NCBI RefSeq assembly: GCF_000948975.2
Contig: NZ_CP059735.1
Location: 2,666,001-2,730,000, forward strand
DNA length: 64,000 nucleotides
Reading direction: 5' to 3'
Source of the DNA: Thalassomonas actiniarum
GTDB lineage: Bacteria; Pseudomonadota; Gammaproteobacteria; Enterobacterales; Alteromonadaceae
The translations under genes and the position numbers were made by a program. Shown in pieces: positions 50,336-59,200 of the stretch. Each line of letters begins with the position of its first letter. The first letter of the stretch is position 1. Under the pieces are notes generated by a model, which did not search any database, was not told the DNA's origin, and saw only the letters and a list, made by a program, of their open reading frames with translations.

Positions 50336-50467
50336 GGTTCTGGCCTGGGATAAGCCAAAGTGGCTTGTCACCTGGTTATCCTGCTTCATGCCTGTTGTTG
50401 TTTTGGTTTTTAGTAAGGTTATCACCTGCAGAACAGGCACTTGTCGCGCTTTAACTTAGCGGCCCTC

Positions 50468-50496
50468 TTGACAGAGTAGGACGTTTGTCCTATTCT
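50468..50496 (+). promoter_or_regulatory. Sigma-70 promoter of the tetR operon
   Basis: Perfect -35 TTGACA, 17-base spacer, -10 TATTCT. Operator 1 fills most of the spacer and touches the -10, so a bound repressor would block polymerase. Confidence 0.75.
50477..50492. promoter_or_regulatory. TetR-type operator 1
   Basis: TAGGACGTTTGTCCTA, a perfect 6+4+6 palindrome inside the promoter. Confidence 0.75.
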
Positions 50497-50510
50497 TTTT
50501 TTTCTAGGGT

Positions 50511-50526
50511 TAGGACAAGTGTCCTA
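50511..50526. promoter_or_regulatory. TetR-type operator 2
   Basis: TAGGACAAGTGTCCTA, with the same arms as operator 1 and a different 4-base centre, 34 bases centre to centre. It is followed by T6, so it could also work as a weak terminator hairpin. Confidence 0.7.
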
Positions 50527-50576
50527 TTTTTTGGCTTTAGCCTTAACCGGTCCACAGGAGCGCGGGAAGTCTTTTT

Positions 50577-51158
50577 ATGAGTAAAAAAATGACACGCGAG
50601 CATATTGTCGAAGCGGCCGATAATTTGTTTTATCAGCAGGGCTTTGAACATACCTCATTTGCGCATATTGCCCGGGCGGTGAAAATTTCGCGGGGCAATT
50701 TTTATTATCACTTCAAAAGCAAAGACGAAATACTCGATGCCGTGATCCAACTGCGGTTGGTTAATTCCCGTGCCATGCTGGAGCAGTGGCAGTCGGCAGG
50801 GGAAACCCCGACAGATCGTATCCGCAGTTTTATCAATATTCTGCTCGTCAACCGGGATAAAATTAAGCGTTACGGTTGTCCGCTAGGCACCCTGACCACT
50901 GAGCTGTCGAAGTTAAACCATGTCGGCCAAAGCGAAGCCAATAAGTTATTTTCTCTGTTTCGTACCTGGCTGGTGCGGCAATTCGAGCAGCTTGGCCATA
51001 AGGACGAAGCCGATACCCTGGCGATGCACCTTCTGGCACGCAGCCAGGGGGTGGCGACCCTGGCCAGTGCCTTTAATGATGAAACCTTTATCAAACAAGA
51101 AGTTGAGCAGCTGTATCAATGGCTTAGCGTTTATATAAAGCCAAAGTCTGAACATTAG
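50577..51158 (+). CDS. TetR/AcrR-family regulator
   Basis: 193 aa. The N-terminal helix-turn-helix (about 8-58) has FYQQGFEHTSFAHIARA and KISRGNFYYHFKSKDEIL. The C-terminal ligand domain is of the NemR/AcuR-like type (RYGCPLGTLTTELSK, with a Cys that could sense electrophiles). Two identical-arm palindromes in its own promoter argue for autorepression. It is followed at 48 bases by the YciI gene and then tag, so the three probably form one operon. Confidence 0.9.
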   Translation: MSKKMTREHIVEAADNLFYQQGFEHTSFAHIARAVKISRGNFYYHFKSKDEILDAVIQLRLVNSRAMLEQWQSAGETPTDRIRSFINILLVNRDKIKRYGCPLGTLTTELSKLNHVGQSEANKLFSLFRTWLVRQFEQLGHKDEADTLAMHLLARSQGVATLASAFNDETFIKQEVEQLYQWLSVYIKPKSEH

Positions 51159-51205
51159 CCTCTGAACAAAGGGGCTAAGTAAAAAAGCAAAGGAGAGTTA
51201 ACCGG

Positions 51206-51493
51206 ATGTTTATTATCTTACTGACGTTTTCAGAAAACAAAAGCCAGGCAAGCCAGTTTATGCCTGGGCACAAGGCCTGGATTGAACAGGGTCTGGAGGA
51301 TGGCGTATTTTTAATGGTGGGCAGCCTGCAGCCCAATAAAGGGGGAGCGGTTTTAGCCCACAACAGCACCCTGGAGGCGCTGCAAAGCCGGGTAAATACC
51401 GATCCGTTTGTGGCTAAAAATGTTGTTAGTGCAGAAATTCTGGAAATTTCCCCGCACCGGGGAGATGAACGCCTTAATTTCCTGCTGAACTGA
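51206..51493 (+). CDS. YciI-like protein
   Basis: 95 aa of the YciI (dimeric ferredoxin-like barrel) family, with the conserved His in MPGHKAWIEQGLEDGVF and the PFVAKNVVSAEILEI end. AAAGGAGAG gives a strong ribosome site. Biochemical role not known. Located between the TetR gene and tag. Confidence 0.8.
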   Translation: MFIILLTFSENKSQASQFMPGHKAWIEQGLEDGVFLMVGSLQPNKGGAVLAHNSTLEALQSRVNTDPFVAKNVVSAEILEISPHRGDERLNFLLN

Positions 51494-51520
51494 TGGGTTA
51501 GATGACTTAAGGAGAAAAAG

Positions 51521-52126
51521 ATGACAGAGAATTTTGTCGGTCCCGATGGCGGTTCACGCTGCCGCTGGTGCGGTGCGGCGCCCGAGTTTCTTGACTACCA
51601 CGATAATGAATGGGGCTTTCCGGTAGACGATGACCGCCGCCTGTTCGAGAAGTTATGCCTTGAGAGTTTTCAGTCCGGGTTGAGCTGGCGCACTATTTTG
51701 GCCAAACGTGAGAATTTCCGTGCCGCTTTTGATAATTTCGAGTTAGATAAAGTGGCAGCCTTTACCGGTCAGGATGTTGAGCGCCTGCTTCAGGATGAAG
51801 GCATAGTAAGACATCGCGGTAAAATTGAAGCGGTGATCAACAATGCCAAACGGGCGCAGGAGCTGGTGAAAACACAAGGCTCCCTGGCGGCGTTTTTCTG
51901 GGGTTATGAACCTGAAGATGAAGTCCTGGCAGAGCCGCAGACGGCCTCCACTTCAGATGAGTCGGTGGCGCTGTCGAAAGCATTGAAAAAGATGGGCTGG
52001 AAATTTGTCGGGCCCACGACTGTGTATGCCTTTATGCAGGCCATGGGGCTGATCAATGATCACGCCAAAGGCTGTGTTATCAGATCTCAGGTCGAGCAGT
52101 CACGCAGTTGTTTTCAACGGCCTTAG
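51521..52126 (+). CDS. tag: DNA-3-methyladenine glycosylase I
   Basis: Removes 3-methyladenine from alkylated DNA. 201 aa, preceded by AAGGAG. The zinc site of the family is complete by spacing: Cys14 and His27 (CRWCG...YHDNEWG) and His181 and Cys185 (NDHAKGC). The helix-hairpin-helix/active-site region SFQSGLSWRTILAKRE is present. In the TetR-YciI-Tag operon it suggests a response to alkylating or electrophilic stress (inference). Confidence 0.92.
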   Translation: MTENFVGPDGGSRCRWCGAAPEFLDYHDNEWGFPVDDDRRLFEKLCLESFQSGLSWRTILAKRENFRAAFDNFELDKVAAFTGQDVERLLQDEGIVRHRGKIEAVINNAKRAQELVKTQGSLAAFFWGYEPEDEVLAEPQTASTSDESVALSKALKKMGWKFVGPTTVYAFMQAMGLINDHAKGCVIRSQVEQSRSCFQRP

Positions 52127-52637
52127 TGCAGGCGCTACTCTTGGCAGGCAGGTAAAGCCTTTATATGATCATCTCGGTTTTTATGATACGGGGTGGTCAA
52201 CATCTCCAATCATTTGTACCTGAGTCTTTTTCCTCCTTTAGTGATTGGCACTAAAATTCTTTCACCGACGGCTTCCGCTTAACATTTTGATGTTAAATTA
52301 ATGTTACATTGTGACGGTAAAACAGACAGTTTTAATTCTCATTACTTATCATATATTTCCTCAAGGAATAAGCGGAGAGCATGACCCCTTGAGCTTTAAA
52401 TAAATTTTTTCACTAAAAACAGTTGCTTAATTTATTTCTCTATATTTGTTGCCGGTGATGCCTGTGGTCAAGGAATAAACAAAACTGCTTGACGAGTATA
52501 ATGTATACAATATATGTTTTTATGGTCACGGAAAGAAAGATTCTCTGAAGTTATATATTTCATTGAAAAACGAACGGGATAATTCTGATGTGGCGGGAGT
52601 TAATAAAACTAAATCAATAACTATAAAGATAAAAACG
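52127..52637. other. Intergenic stretch before the collagenase gene
   Basis: AT-rich, with no gene or clear terminator seen. An in-frame TTG at 52563 could extend the collagenase by 25 residues but would misplace the signal peptide. Confidence 0.4.
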
Positions 52638-55199
52638 ATGAAAATTAAAACAATAATCCTTGCAACATCTGCGATATTAGCGGCCAATGCCAGTATCGCC
52701 AGTACAGTACCTCATAAAAACATTCGTTTAAGCCATGATCATAAACCCAGCCATTTAACGGCGTCAACAGCCGTTAATACTGACATTCGCGATGCCGATC
52801 CCCTGGCACGGGATCGGGCGACCATAAGCCCGCTGCGTCATACCTTTAAAAACCGGCTGTTGGCGAAAAGCGCCGAACAAGTCACGGCTGCTGCAACTTG
52901 TGCCACCACAGCCGAGCTTGCCGGAGTTACCGGCGGGGCGCGTAATGACCTGATGAAAACCCAGGATGATTATACCTGCTTTGAAGATAACATCTGGACT
53001 ACGCCAACGGCTGATATGCAGTCGCTGTTTAACGAAAGCGCCATGATAGATATTGCCAATGAAGCCCGTGCTTTGGCGCTGAGCTATGACGGCACCAGCG
53101 CCAATAAATTGCGTTTTTTCGTTGCCTATTTACGCTCGGGCAAATGGACCCAGGAACAAGCAGGAAATTCAGGCATTATCGGCAATCACGGCAGTGCGCT
53201 TGATGATGCCATCGTCAGTTTCCTCGATGCCTTTGCTGCCAACGGCAATTTTTACCAGAGCGATGAAACCCATGCTTATCTGGCCAAAGAAGTCATGATT
53301 TTGATGTATACCACAGATCCTGCCGATCGTTATCGTTATTTGCCGCAGGCCATCGGCATATTAGATGCCTACGCTAAGGAGTGGGGCAGCAACGGCCAGA
53401 ACTGGTTTACCAAAACGCTTATCTACATCTACCGCGCCAGGGACGATGCGGCTTTTATCAATGCGGTAGAAGCCGATCTCTCCCTGGTCAATGCCCTTGA
53501 CCGCTTCTTAAAAAACAATACCGACTTGATCGGCCACAGCCAGGAGCCGCAGTTTAACGATGCAGCCTCCGAACTCGGCCGTATCCTGAAATACAGTGGT
53601 GCAACCCGTAGCCAGGCGCAAAATTTAATCAAAGACTTCTTATCCCGTCACAGCATGACAGGCGATGCTTCCGAGGCCTGGTTTAGAATGATGGGCCAGG
53701 TGGATTATTACGACGGCGCAAACTGTAGTTTTTATAATACCTGTAATTACAAAGCTGAATTGGAAGCGCAAATTCTGCCAATTACCCATGCCTGTAGTTC
53801 AACCTTGACCATACGCGCCCAACAGCTGACCAATGGTCAGCTGAGCCAGATATGCGATGAATTGGGGGAGCAGGAAAGTTATTTCCACCAGCGTTTAAAC
53901 ACCAACAATATCCCGGTGGCGGATGATCATAATTCGGCACTTGAATTGGTGATTTACGACAGCACGGCGCAATATAAGAAATTCTCCTATCATATTTATG
54001 GCAATAGCACAGACAATGGTGGTATTTATCTTGAAGGCGATCCGTCGGTGGTTGGCAATGTCGCACGTTTTTTTGCCCATGAGGCCGACTGGTTGCTGCC
54101 GGAATTTGCCGTGTGGAACTTAAAACATGAATATGTACATTACCTGGATGGCCGCTTTAACAAATACGGCGACTTCGGTGATTTTAATGCCCATGATTCG
54201 GTATGGTGGGGCGAAGGGCTGGCGGAATATATTGCCAATAAAGACTATAACGATAATGCTGTCGCCGAAGCGCGTAAAAACACTTATAAGTTAAGTGAAT
54301 TACTGCGTACCAACTATGATCACAGTTCAAGCCAGATTTACGACTGGAGTTATCTGGCGGTACGTTTTATGTTTGAAAATGAAATGGGCTATGTCAATAA
54401 CATTTTGTCTGAGCTGCGTACCGGCGATTTCAATGCCTATAACAATATTTTAGATAACATAGGCACCAGTTTAGATACGGAATTTGCCGCCTGGCTGCAA
54501 ACCGTACAAAGCACCACAGAAACGCCAACCGAGCCGGACAATGTTCTGGAAAATGGCCAGAGTGTTGTTATCAGCTCCGACGGCAGCGAACAGCCGACTT
54601 ACCGCTTTGAACTCCCCCAAGGGGCAAGCAATTTGGTGATCCAGTCTTCAGGCGGCAGCGGCGATGTTGACTTATATGTCAAAGCCGGCAGTGAGGTTTC
54701 CCTGAGCAATTATGATTATCGCCCTTATAAGTCGGGCAATAATGAAACCGTCAGTGTGGCATCGCCGCAGGCCGGTACCTGGTATGTGATGGGGAATCCG
54801 TACAATAATCAGGTTTTCGACAATGTCAGCCTGAGTGCCAGCTGGAGTGAAGATAACGGCGGCGGCACAGGCAATGTCTGTGACAGCCAGGCGGCGGTAA
54901 CACGCGGTGACTTAGTCGATAATCAGGCGGTATGTTTAGGTGACGCTACTATTTATATGGCCATCAGCGTTCCTGGTGGTCAAAGCAGTTTGAGTTTTAC
55001 CACCAGCGGCGGTAACGGTGATGCCAGCATTTATCAGTCATCAACGGGCTGGCCGGGCAGCAGCAATTATGAAAATGCGGCAACCACTGCAAACACCAGT
55101 GAAGAAAGCATAGTGGTGAATAACCCTACGTCGGGCTGGCATTATATTATGATCACCGGACAGGGGACGGGAACACAATTAGTCGCCGACTATAAATAA
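52638..55199 (+). CDS. Secreted M9-family microbial collagenase
   Basis: 853 aa from MKIKTIILATS. A signal peptide (about 1-21, ending SIAS), an N-terminal helical M9 activator domain (about 85-390), and a catalytic domain with H497-E-Y-V-H501 in LKHEYVHYLDGRF and Glu526 in WWGEGLAEYIAN. Two C-terminal PPC-type beta-sandwiches (about 630-735 and 755-853) are separated by a Gly-rich linker and probably removed or used for substrate binding. It resembles Vibrio collagenases. It degrades collagen or similar animal matrix proteins outside the cell. An 8-9-bp hairpin (55212-55232) follows. Confidence 0.9.
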   Translation: MKIKTIILATSAILAANASIASTVPHKNIRLSHDHKPSHLTASTAVNTDIRDADPLARDRATISPLRHTFKNRLLAKSAEQVTAAATCATTAELAGVTGGARNDLMKTQDDYTCFEDNIWTTPTADMQSLFNESAMIDIANEARALALSYDGTSANKLRFFVAYLRSGKWTQEQAGNSGIIGNHGSALDDAIVSFLDAFAANGNFYQSDETHAYLAKEVMILMYTTDPADRYRYLPQAIGILDAYAKEWGSNGQNWFTKTLIYIYRARDDAAFINAVEADLSLVNALDRFLKNNTDLIGHSQEPQFNDAASELGRILKYSGATRSQAQNLIKDFLSRHSMTGDASEAWFRMMGQVDYYDGANCSFYNTCNYKAELEAQILPITHACSSTLTIRAQQLTNGQLSQICDELGEQESYFHQRLNTNNIPVADDHNSALELVIYDSTAQYKKFSYHIYGNSTDNGGIYLEGDPSVVGNVARFFAHEADWLLPEFAVWNLKHEYVHYLDGRFNKYGDFGDFNAHDSVWWGEGLAEYIANKDYNDNAVAEARKNTYKLSELLRTNYDHSSSQIYDWSYLAVRFMFENEMGYVNNILSELRTGDFNAYNNILDNIGTSLDTEFAAWLQTVQSTTETPTEPDNVLENGQSVVISSDGSEQPTYRFELPQGASNLVIQSSGGSGDVDLYVKAGSEVSLSNYDYRPYKSGNNETVSVASPQAGTWYVMGNPYNNQVFDNVSLSASWSEDNGGGTGNVCDSQAAVTRGDLVDNQAVCLGDATIYMAISVPGGQSSLSFTTSGGNGDASIYQSSTGWPGSSNYENAATTANTSEESIVVNNPTSGWHYIMITGQGTGTQLVADYK

Positions 55200-55211
55200 C
55201 GTTTGTGTTCG

Positions 55212-55232
55212 TATGCTGGCTTAGCCAGCATA
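55212..55232 (+). terminator. Hairpin after the collagenase gene
   Basis: TATGCTGGC / GCCAGCATA, 9-bp stem with a 3-base loop; only a weak T-run follows. Confidence 0.5.
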
Positions 55233-55331
55233 ACGTTTAAGCGGCTTTGACTCTTACTATTATGGGTCAGGGCCGTTTTAGTATTTGATATGTTCTTGTA
55301 AATAATATGTAATTTCTTGTTTGTTATTTTG

Positions 55332-55359
55332 TTGACTTCGTGTGGAGGTTTGCTAGTTT
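55332..55359 (+). promoter_or_regulatory. Promoter of precursor peptide gene 1
   Basis: TTGACT, 16 bases, TAGTTT. The same layout and a similar -10 neighbourhood (TTTGCTAGTTTA versus TTGGCTAATTTA) precede peptide gene 2. Confidence 0.45.
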
Positions 55360-55413
55360 AAAGGTGCACTTAAGCAACAAGTGTTTACTGATAATGATAA
55401 TAAGGATGAAAAA

Positions 55414-55554
55414 ATGAAACTTAAACTCAACAAGAAAAAGCTGAAAAACCTTTCTAAAGATAATAAAACCCTTCCTATGGAGATGACTGACAAAGTGGCT
55501 GGCGGTGCCAAAGAGATGCCAAATACCACATATATCGGCATTACCCACTGCTAA
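55414..55554 (+). CDS. Putative RiPP precursor peptide 1 (46 aa)
   Basis: A tiny gene with a good ribosome site (ATAATAAGGAT, 6 bases before ATG). The peptide begins MKLKLNKKKLKNLSKDNK, then a DKVAGGA double-glycine motif at about residues 27-32, and a 14-residue tail ending YIGITHC, with Thr and one Cys. The leader is nearly identical to that of the 69-aa gene at 59201. Lys-rich leader, GG motif and short Thr/Cys tail are typical of lanthipeptide-like RiPP precursors, but no modification enzyme is in the window. A hairpin with a weak T-run follows its stop. Confidence 0.7.
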   Translation: MKLKLNKKKLKNLSKDNKTLPMEMTDKVAGGAKEMPNTTYIGITHC

Positions 55555-55567
55555 TTATAAACAGTGA

Positions 55568-55604
55568 AACAGTAAGGGCGTGGTGCTTCAGACCACGCTG
55601 TTTA
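55568..55604 (+). terminator. Probable terminator of precursor gene 1
   Basis: Stem GCGTGGT / ACCACGC (extended by AACAG / CTGTT), followed by TTTAT. Moderate. Confidence 0.55.
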
Positions 55605-56004
55605 TCACTCCCCAATTGCCTTGCAGGAGAGCATTTGAGGTGTTTTCCCCGGAAAATCTTCATTCCATCGCTTAAGTTCTCCTTGTTATTTTCCGTGCCC
55701 CAAAAATGGCAAACTTCTCAAGTTTGTTGAAATAACCGCTGTCAAATACCTGCTACCGGGTTAAAACCATGCGGGTCCGTTTTAACCCTCTGGGTCAAAT
55801 CATATCCCTTGTCTGCCCAAACAGCTGATATTGGTCGAGCCTTTAAGGCAACAAAAATGACACCGGTTTAGCTTTTGTCGGTAAATCAGTTGTGTATATT
55901 CATCTGGGGGAGCCTTTTTATTGTGGCACCTTCATTGCCTGAGTCTTATTTGGGCAATGAAGATAACCGTCTTTATTCGTAGCCACCGAAAAGGAGTAAT
56001 TTTT
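55605..56004. other. Intergenic stretch before the caspase-like gene
   Basis: No gene is recognised in this 400-base stretch. The in-frame extension of the next gene to 55921 lies here and lacks a ribosome site. Confidence 0.4.
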
Positions 56005-57072
56005 ATGTTGAACCTTAGAAAACCTCAAGCTCCCCCGACAAAAGAACAAGCAACGACCAATATGCTTAAACGTATGGGGGTGGCAAATCCACGGCCCCGT
56101 GATATGAATCGTAATGTTATGTTGTCTCAGATCGAAAACTTTAATAAAAGCGATCTGAGCCCGCTGGTGGATCAGCAGCGTTATATGGTTTCTCCCCACC
56201 GTGATGTCACGAACTTTATGGCAAATTCGCGCGGTATGGGGATACAGGCATTACGGGATGATCATCCTATGGTAAGGCCTATTTTTAAGGATGTAGAGCA
56301 ACGTGATGCCTTTCATCAGTTAGCCAAACAGAAGTTAAATGCCCCGGGGTTTATGAATCCCACCGAGCAGAAAACTTATCAGCAACTGCGTGACTGGTCT
56401 CATCAAGATAATGCCATGATGGATTTTGGCAGTGTCGATACCAAGCGTTCCCATCCGGTGGTTTTTGTTCAGGGGCACGGCTCTCCCGGCGATAAGAAAA
56501 TTTATTCGGATGCCGATGAGGCAACGTCAGCAAAATCCGTTGCCTCTATGCTGGATAAGATGGGGTTGCCCAGCGTGAGCCAGCTGCGCGCAAATTCCTG
56601 CTTTAGCGGAACGGAAACGGATTTATCGAATATGCAGAATGTACCGCAAAAGTTTCGTGAGCAAACCATAGAGCAAAGTGCCGGTAAATGGAGTAAAACC
56701 TTTGCCGGTTCTCTGGAGCAGGAGTTAAATCAACCCAGCTATAAAACTCAATACCTAAGAAATAAATCACAGGTCGATAAAGTGATGGACAGGCCCTTGG
56801 GTAAATGGGGCCAGGTAAAAGCCTTCTTCAATCCTGACAATCTCACCCAAGAGCGTAAAGAAGCGATTGATGCCATGGGCAAGCGTCATAACCGGGTTGT
56901 CGGTTACATGGGGCCGACAACACAGGGGGCGGTGATATCGAAAAAGCGCGAGCAGTTCGGGAAAATTGGCTATCAAAAACATACCGCGGTTGTCTTTGGT
57001 CCTAAAGATAATCGAAGTTATTATAAACATGGTGATGTTTCCCGTGTTGGCCCGAGTGTACCCGGGAAATAA
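56005..57072 (+). CDS. Caspase-fold-like cytoplasmic protein, putative cysteine protease or effector
   Basis: 355 aa from the ATG after AAAAGGAGT. It has no signal peptide. The central part (about 150-205) reads HPVVFVQGHGSPGDKK and then VSQLRANSCFSGTET. A hydrophobic strand ending in H158-G and, about 40 residues on, a strand ending in C199 before SG, are the His/Cys dyad pattern of clan CD (caspase/C80-like) peptidases. The N-terminal 130 residues and the basic C-terminal region (about 245-355) are unassigned. Activity and role are inferred from this pattern only. It could be a toxin or effector processed or released by other means. Confidence 0.5.
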   Translation: MLNLRKPQAPPTKEQATTNMLKRMGVANPRPRDMNRNVMLSQIENFNKSDLSPLVDQQRYMVSPHRDVTNFMANSRGMGIQALRDDHPMVRPIFKDVEQRDAFHQLAKQKLNAPGFMNPTEQKTYQQLRDWSHQDNAMMDFGSVDTKRSHPVVFVQGHGSPGDKKIYSDADEATSAKSVASMLDKMGLPSVSQLRANSCFSGTETDLSNMQNVPQKFREQTIEQSAGKWSKTFAGSLEQELNQPSYKTQYLRNKSQVDKVMDRPLGKWGQVKAFFNPDNLTQERKEAIDAMGKRHNRVVGYMGPTTQGAVISKKREQFGKIGYQKHTAVVFGPKDNRSYYKHGDVSRVGPSVPGK

Positions 57073-57502
57073 TTTATCGGGGCACTTAGTGAGAATCAAA
57101 AGCACAATGCAGGGGATAAGGAGTAATATCTTTAAGGCAATTGTTATGCTCCATCCCCTGAAATGGATTGCCCTGTCTTGTGAGTCTTTTGACTAAAATG
57201 GCATTATGGCCAGGTGGTTGTCGCTTATAAGTCTTAGACGGCGTTCTCATATTTTTTGAACGGCTTTTATGTTCAGTTTTTCAGAGTGTTCGAAGGTAAT
57301 CTTGCTTAATGTGTTGAAATGACTATTCAAATCAGAGTAACTTAGGGTATAACCAGCCATGGAAACCTGTTTGGCCGGATGAAATTAAGCCTGTTATAAC
57401 GAGAAGCGACCTTTGGTTATATAAAGCTTTGCAGGCTTGATATGTATATGTCACAAAACCCCTTTAAAGGGGGTTATATACCTACCTGTTTTGGAGTATT
57501 GA
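57073..57502. other. Intergenic stretch before cytochrome b561
   Basis: No gene seen. A loopless palindrome (CCCCTTTAAAGGGG, within 57458-57474) lies just before the cytochrome gene. Confidence 0.4.
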
Positions 57503-58090
57503 ATGGAATTTAAAAACACTGCTGATAATTACGGAACAATAGCAAAATGGTTGCACTGGGGCACGGCGGTGTTATTTTTAGCTTCGTATATGAGCGTTTA
57601 TTACCGTCATTGGTTTACCGAGGAGAAAACGCCGGAAAACTGGACCGCGTTGCAGTTGCACTTATCAGTCGGGGTGACGATTGCGGTAGTGGTTGCGCTG
57701 CGACTGGTCTGGCGCCTGACTAACCGGGTACCGGATTTAGAGCCGGGTTCTAAGCTGGAACACCTGGCAGCACATGCCGGTCATTATGCCTTATATGCCA
57801 TTATGATCATTATGCCCATTACCGGCTATGTGGGTACCGGGGTCAATACCGAGTATTTCTTTCTATTCGATATCCCGAAATTTGAAGAGACCCCGTTATT
57901 TGTATCACTAGTCAGCGAAGGCCTGGGGTTAAGCTTTAAGGAATTTGAAGCGCCGATAGACTTCATCCATAAAGAGATATTGGGCGCCTGGCTGGTGTGG
58001 ATGCTGATATTGGCACATGTGATGGCAGCCCTGTATCACCAGTTCGTTAAAAAAGATCGCACCCTTGCCAAAATGACCACCAACAAATAG
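57503..58090 (+). CDS. Cytochrome b561 family protein
   Basis: 195 aa, with TTGGAG as ribosome site. Four membrane segments (about 18-36, 50-68, 88-110, 155-180) and heme-ligand-type His residues in AKWLHWGTAVL (His17-18 region), LQLHLSVG, LAAHAGHYALY and LAHVMAALYHQF. It belongs to the bacterial b561/CybB group, which passes electrons between quinol and a periplasmic acceptor or superoxide. The gene is followed by a small membrane-protein gene. Confidence 0.88.
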   Translation: MEFKNTADNYGTIAKWLHWGTAVLFLASYMSVYYRHWFTEEKTPENWTALQLHLSVGVTIAVVVALRLVWRLTNRVPDLEPGSKLEHLAAHAGHYALYAIMIIMPITGYVGTGVNTEYFFLFDIPKFEETPLFVSLVSEGLGLSFKEFEAPIDFIHKEILGAWLVWMLILAHVMAALYHQFVKKDRTLAKMTTNK

Positions 58091-58219
58091 ATTGCCGGTT
58101 AAGATAAGAAAACCATAAATCCCGTGCCTTCATGTCTGAAGGAATAGTGTACAGCAAGCCGAGCTGCTTTTCAGTATAAGGGCGGTACGGGTAAGAGTTA
58201 AAAGAGATAAATTGAGGAA

Positions 58220-58591
58220 ATGATAGATAAATTACGATTGCTGGCATTAAAAGTTCAATGGTTTAAAGGAGTTGCGCTTGTTATTGGCTTGGCATCTTTA
58301 GCCTTGATTGCTTATATCCTGATAGGTAATACCGGTACAAGCCAGTATGACTACCTGCATATTCCCAGTGTGATTGCGCTATTATGGTCGGCACTGATTT
58401 ATTGGTTGTTGTATACCTTTCCCGGCGTACCGGACAAAGCCCCCGGGGAGCTGGGTTTTTTCAAAAGGCTTGCGATTAACTTTAAAAGGTTTTTATATTC
58501 TGTGCTGGCGATTGTCGCTTTTGCTACGACTGCCGGGATCCTGGTGTTAACCATCCGTGGCTTGAGTGTCTGGCTGCAAAGTTACGGCTGA
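58220..58591 (+). CDS. Small membrane protein, unknown
   Basis: 123 aa with three hydrophobic segments (about 17-36, 47-68 and 92-115). No family recognised. It is 129 bases downstream of the cytochrome b561 gene on the same strand and may be cotranscribed. GAGG lies close to the start codon. Confidence 0.6.
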   Translation: MIDKLRLLALKVQWFKGVALVIGLASLALIAYILIGNTGTSQYDYLHIPSVIALLWSALIYWLLYTFPGVPDKAPGELGFFKRLAINFKRFLYSVLAIVAFATTAGILVLTIRGLSVWLQSYG

Positions 58592-58638
58592 CAAAGCAGC
58601 CGCATCTATACCGGATGTAAGCCAGGTTAGGTTAACGG

Positions 58639-58923
58639 TTATTGGGCATCCACTTTTGTTTGCAGGTGGCTTTTTATATCGGCAATGCCAAACATGGTCA
58701 GTCCTTCGTTAGACAAAGTGAACTTGGCGGATTTGGTTTCGACGATAAGTTTTTTATCCCGTAATACCGTGATAGCGCCGCGGTGGGTATCAAATTCATC
58801 ATCGCTGGGATCTGTTGTGAACAGGCTTTTAAAGTCTATGCGTTTGCCGGTCGGGAATTCTGCGGCCAGGTGCCTGAGGATTGCTACGGCTGATTTGTCG
58901 AATTTCTCTAAATTAATATCCAT
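58639..58923 (-). CDS. Small cytoplasmic protein, possible winged-helix fold
   Basis: 94 aa, with AGAGGAAG before the ATG. Helix-rich first half (DKSAVAILRHLAAEFP) and a second half with AITVLRDKKLIVETKSAKFTLSNEGL that could form a winged-helix hairpin; this is a structural guess. No signal peptide. Function unknown. Confidence 0.6.
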   Translation of the reverse strand: MDINLEKFDKSAVAILRHLAAEFPTGKRIDFKSLFTTDPSDDEFDTHRGAITVLRDKKLIVETKSAKFTLSNEGLTMFGIADIKSHLQTKVDAQ

Positions 58924-59108
58924 TTTCTTCCTCTTAAATCAAGTTGTTAGCTAGTTTAGCTTATCAGGGCCCGACTGGGAGTTCAATGAAACCTTTGTAT
59001 AAAATATCAGCGAAAAGTGCTCTGGTATTTTCCCTTTTTTATTCTTGCACCGGATGTTGATTACGATCATAAGACAGCGATATATATTTCATTTGTGTAT
59101 TCAAGATG

Positions 59109-59137
59109 TTGACGAAAGGTTAAGTGTTGGCTAATTT
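59109..59137 (+). promoter_or_regulatory. Promoter of precursor peptide gene 2
   Basis: TTGACG, 17 bases, TAATTT. It parallels the promoter of peptide gene 1. Confidence 0.5.
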
Positions 59138-59200
59138 ATATTCTGCTGTGTGAAATTTGTTCGGCAGCTGTTCATAAATTTAAAATAATAAGGATATATC

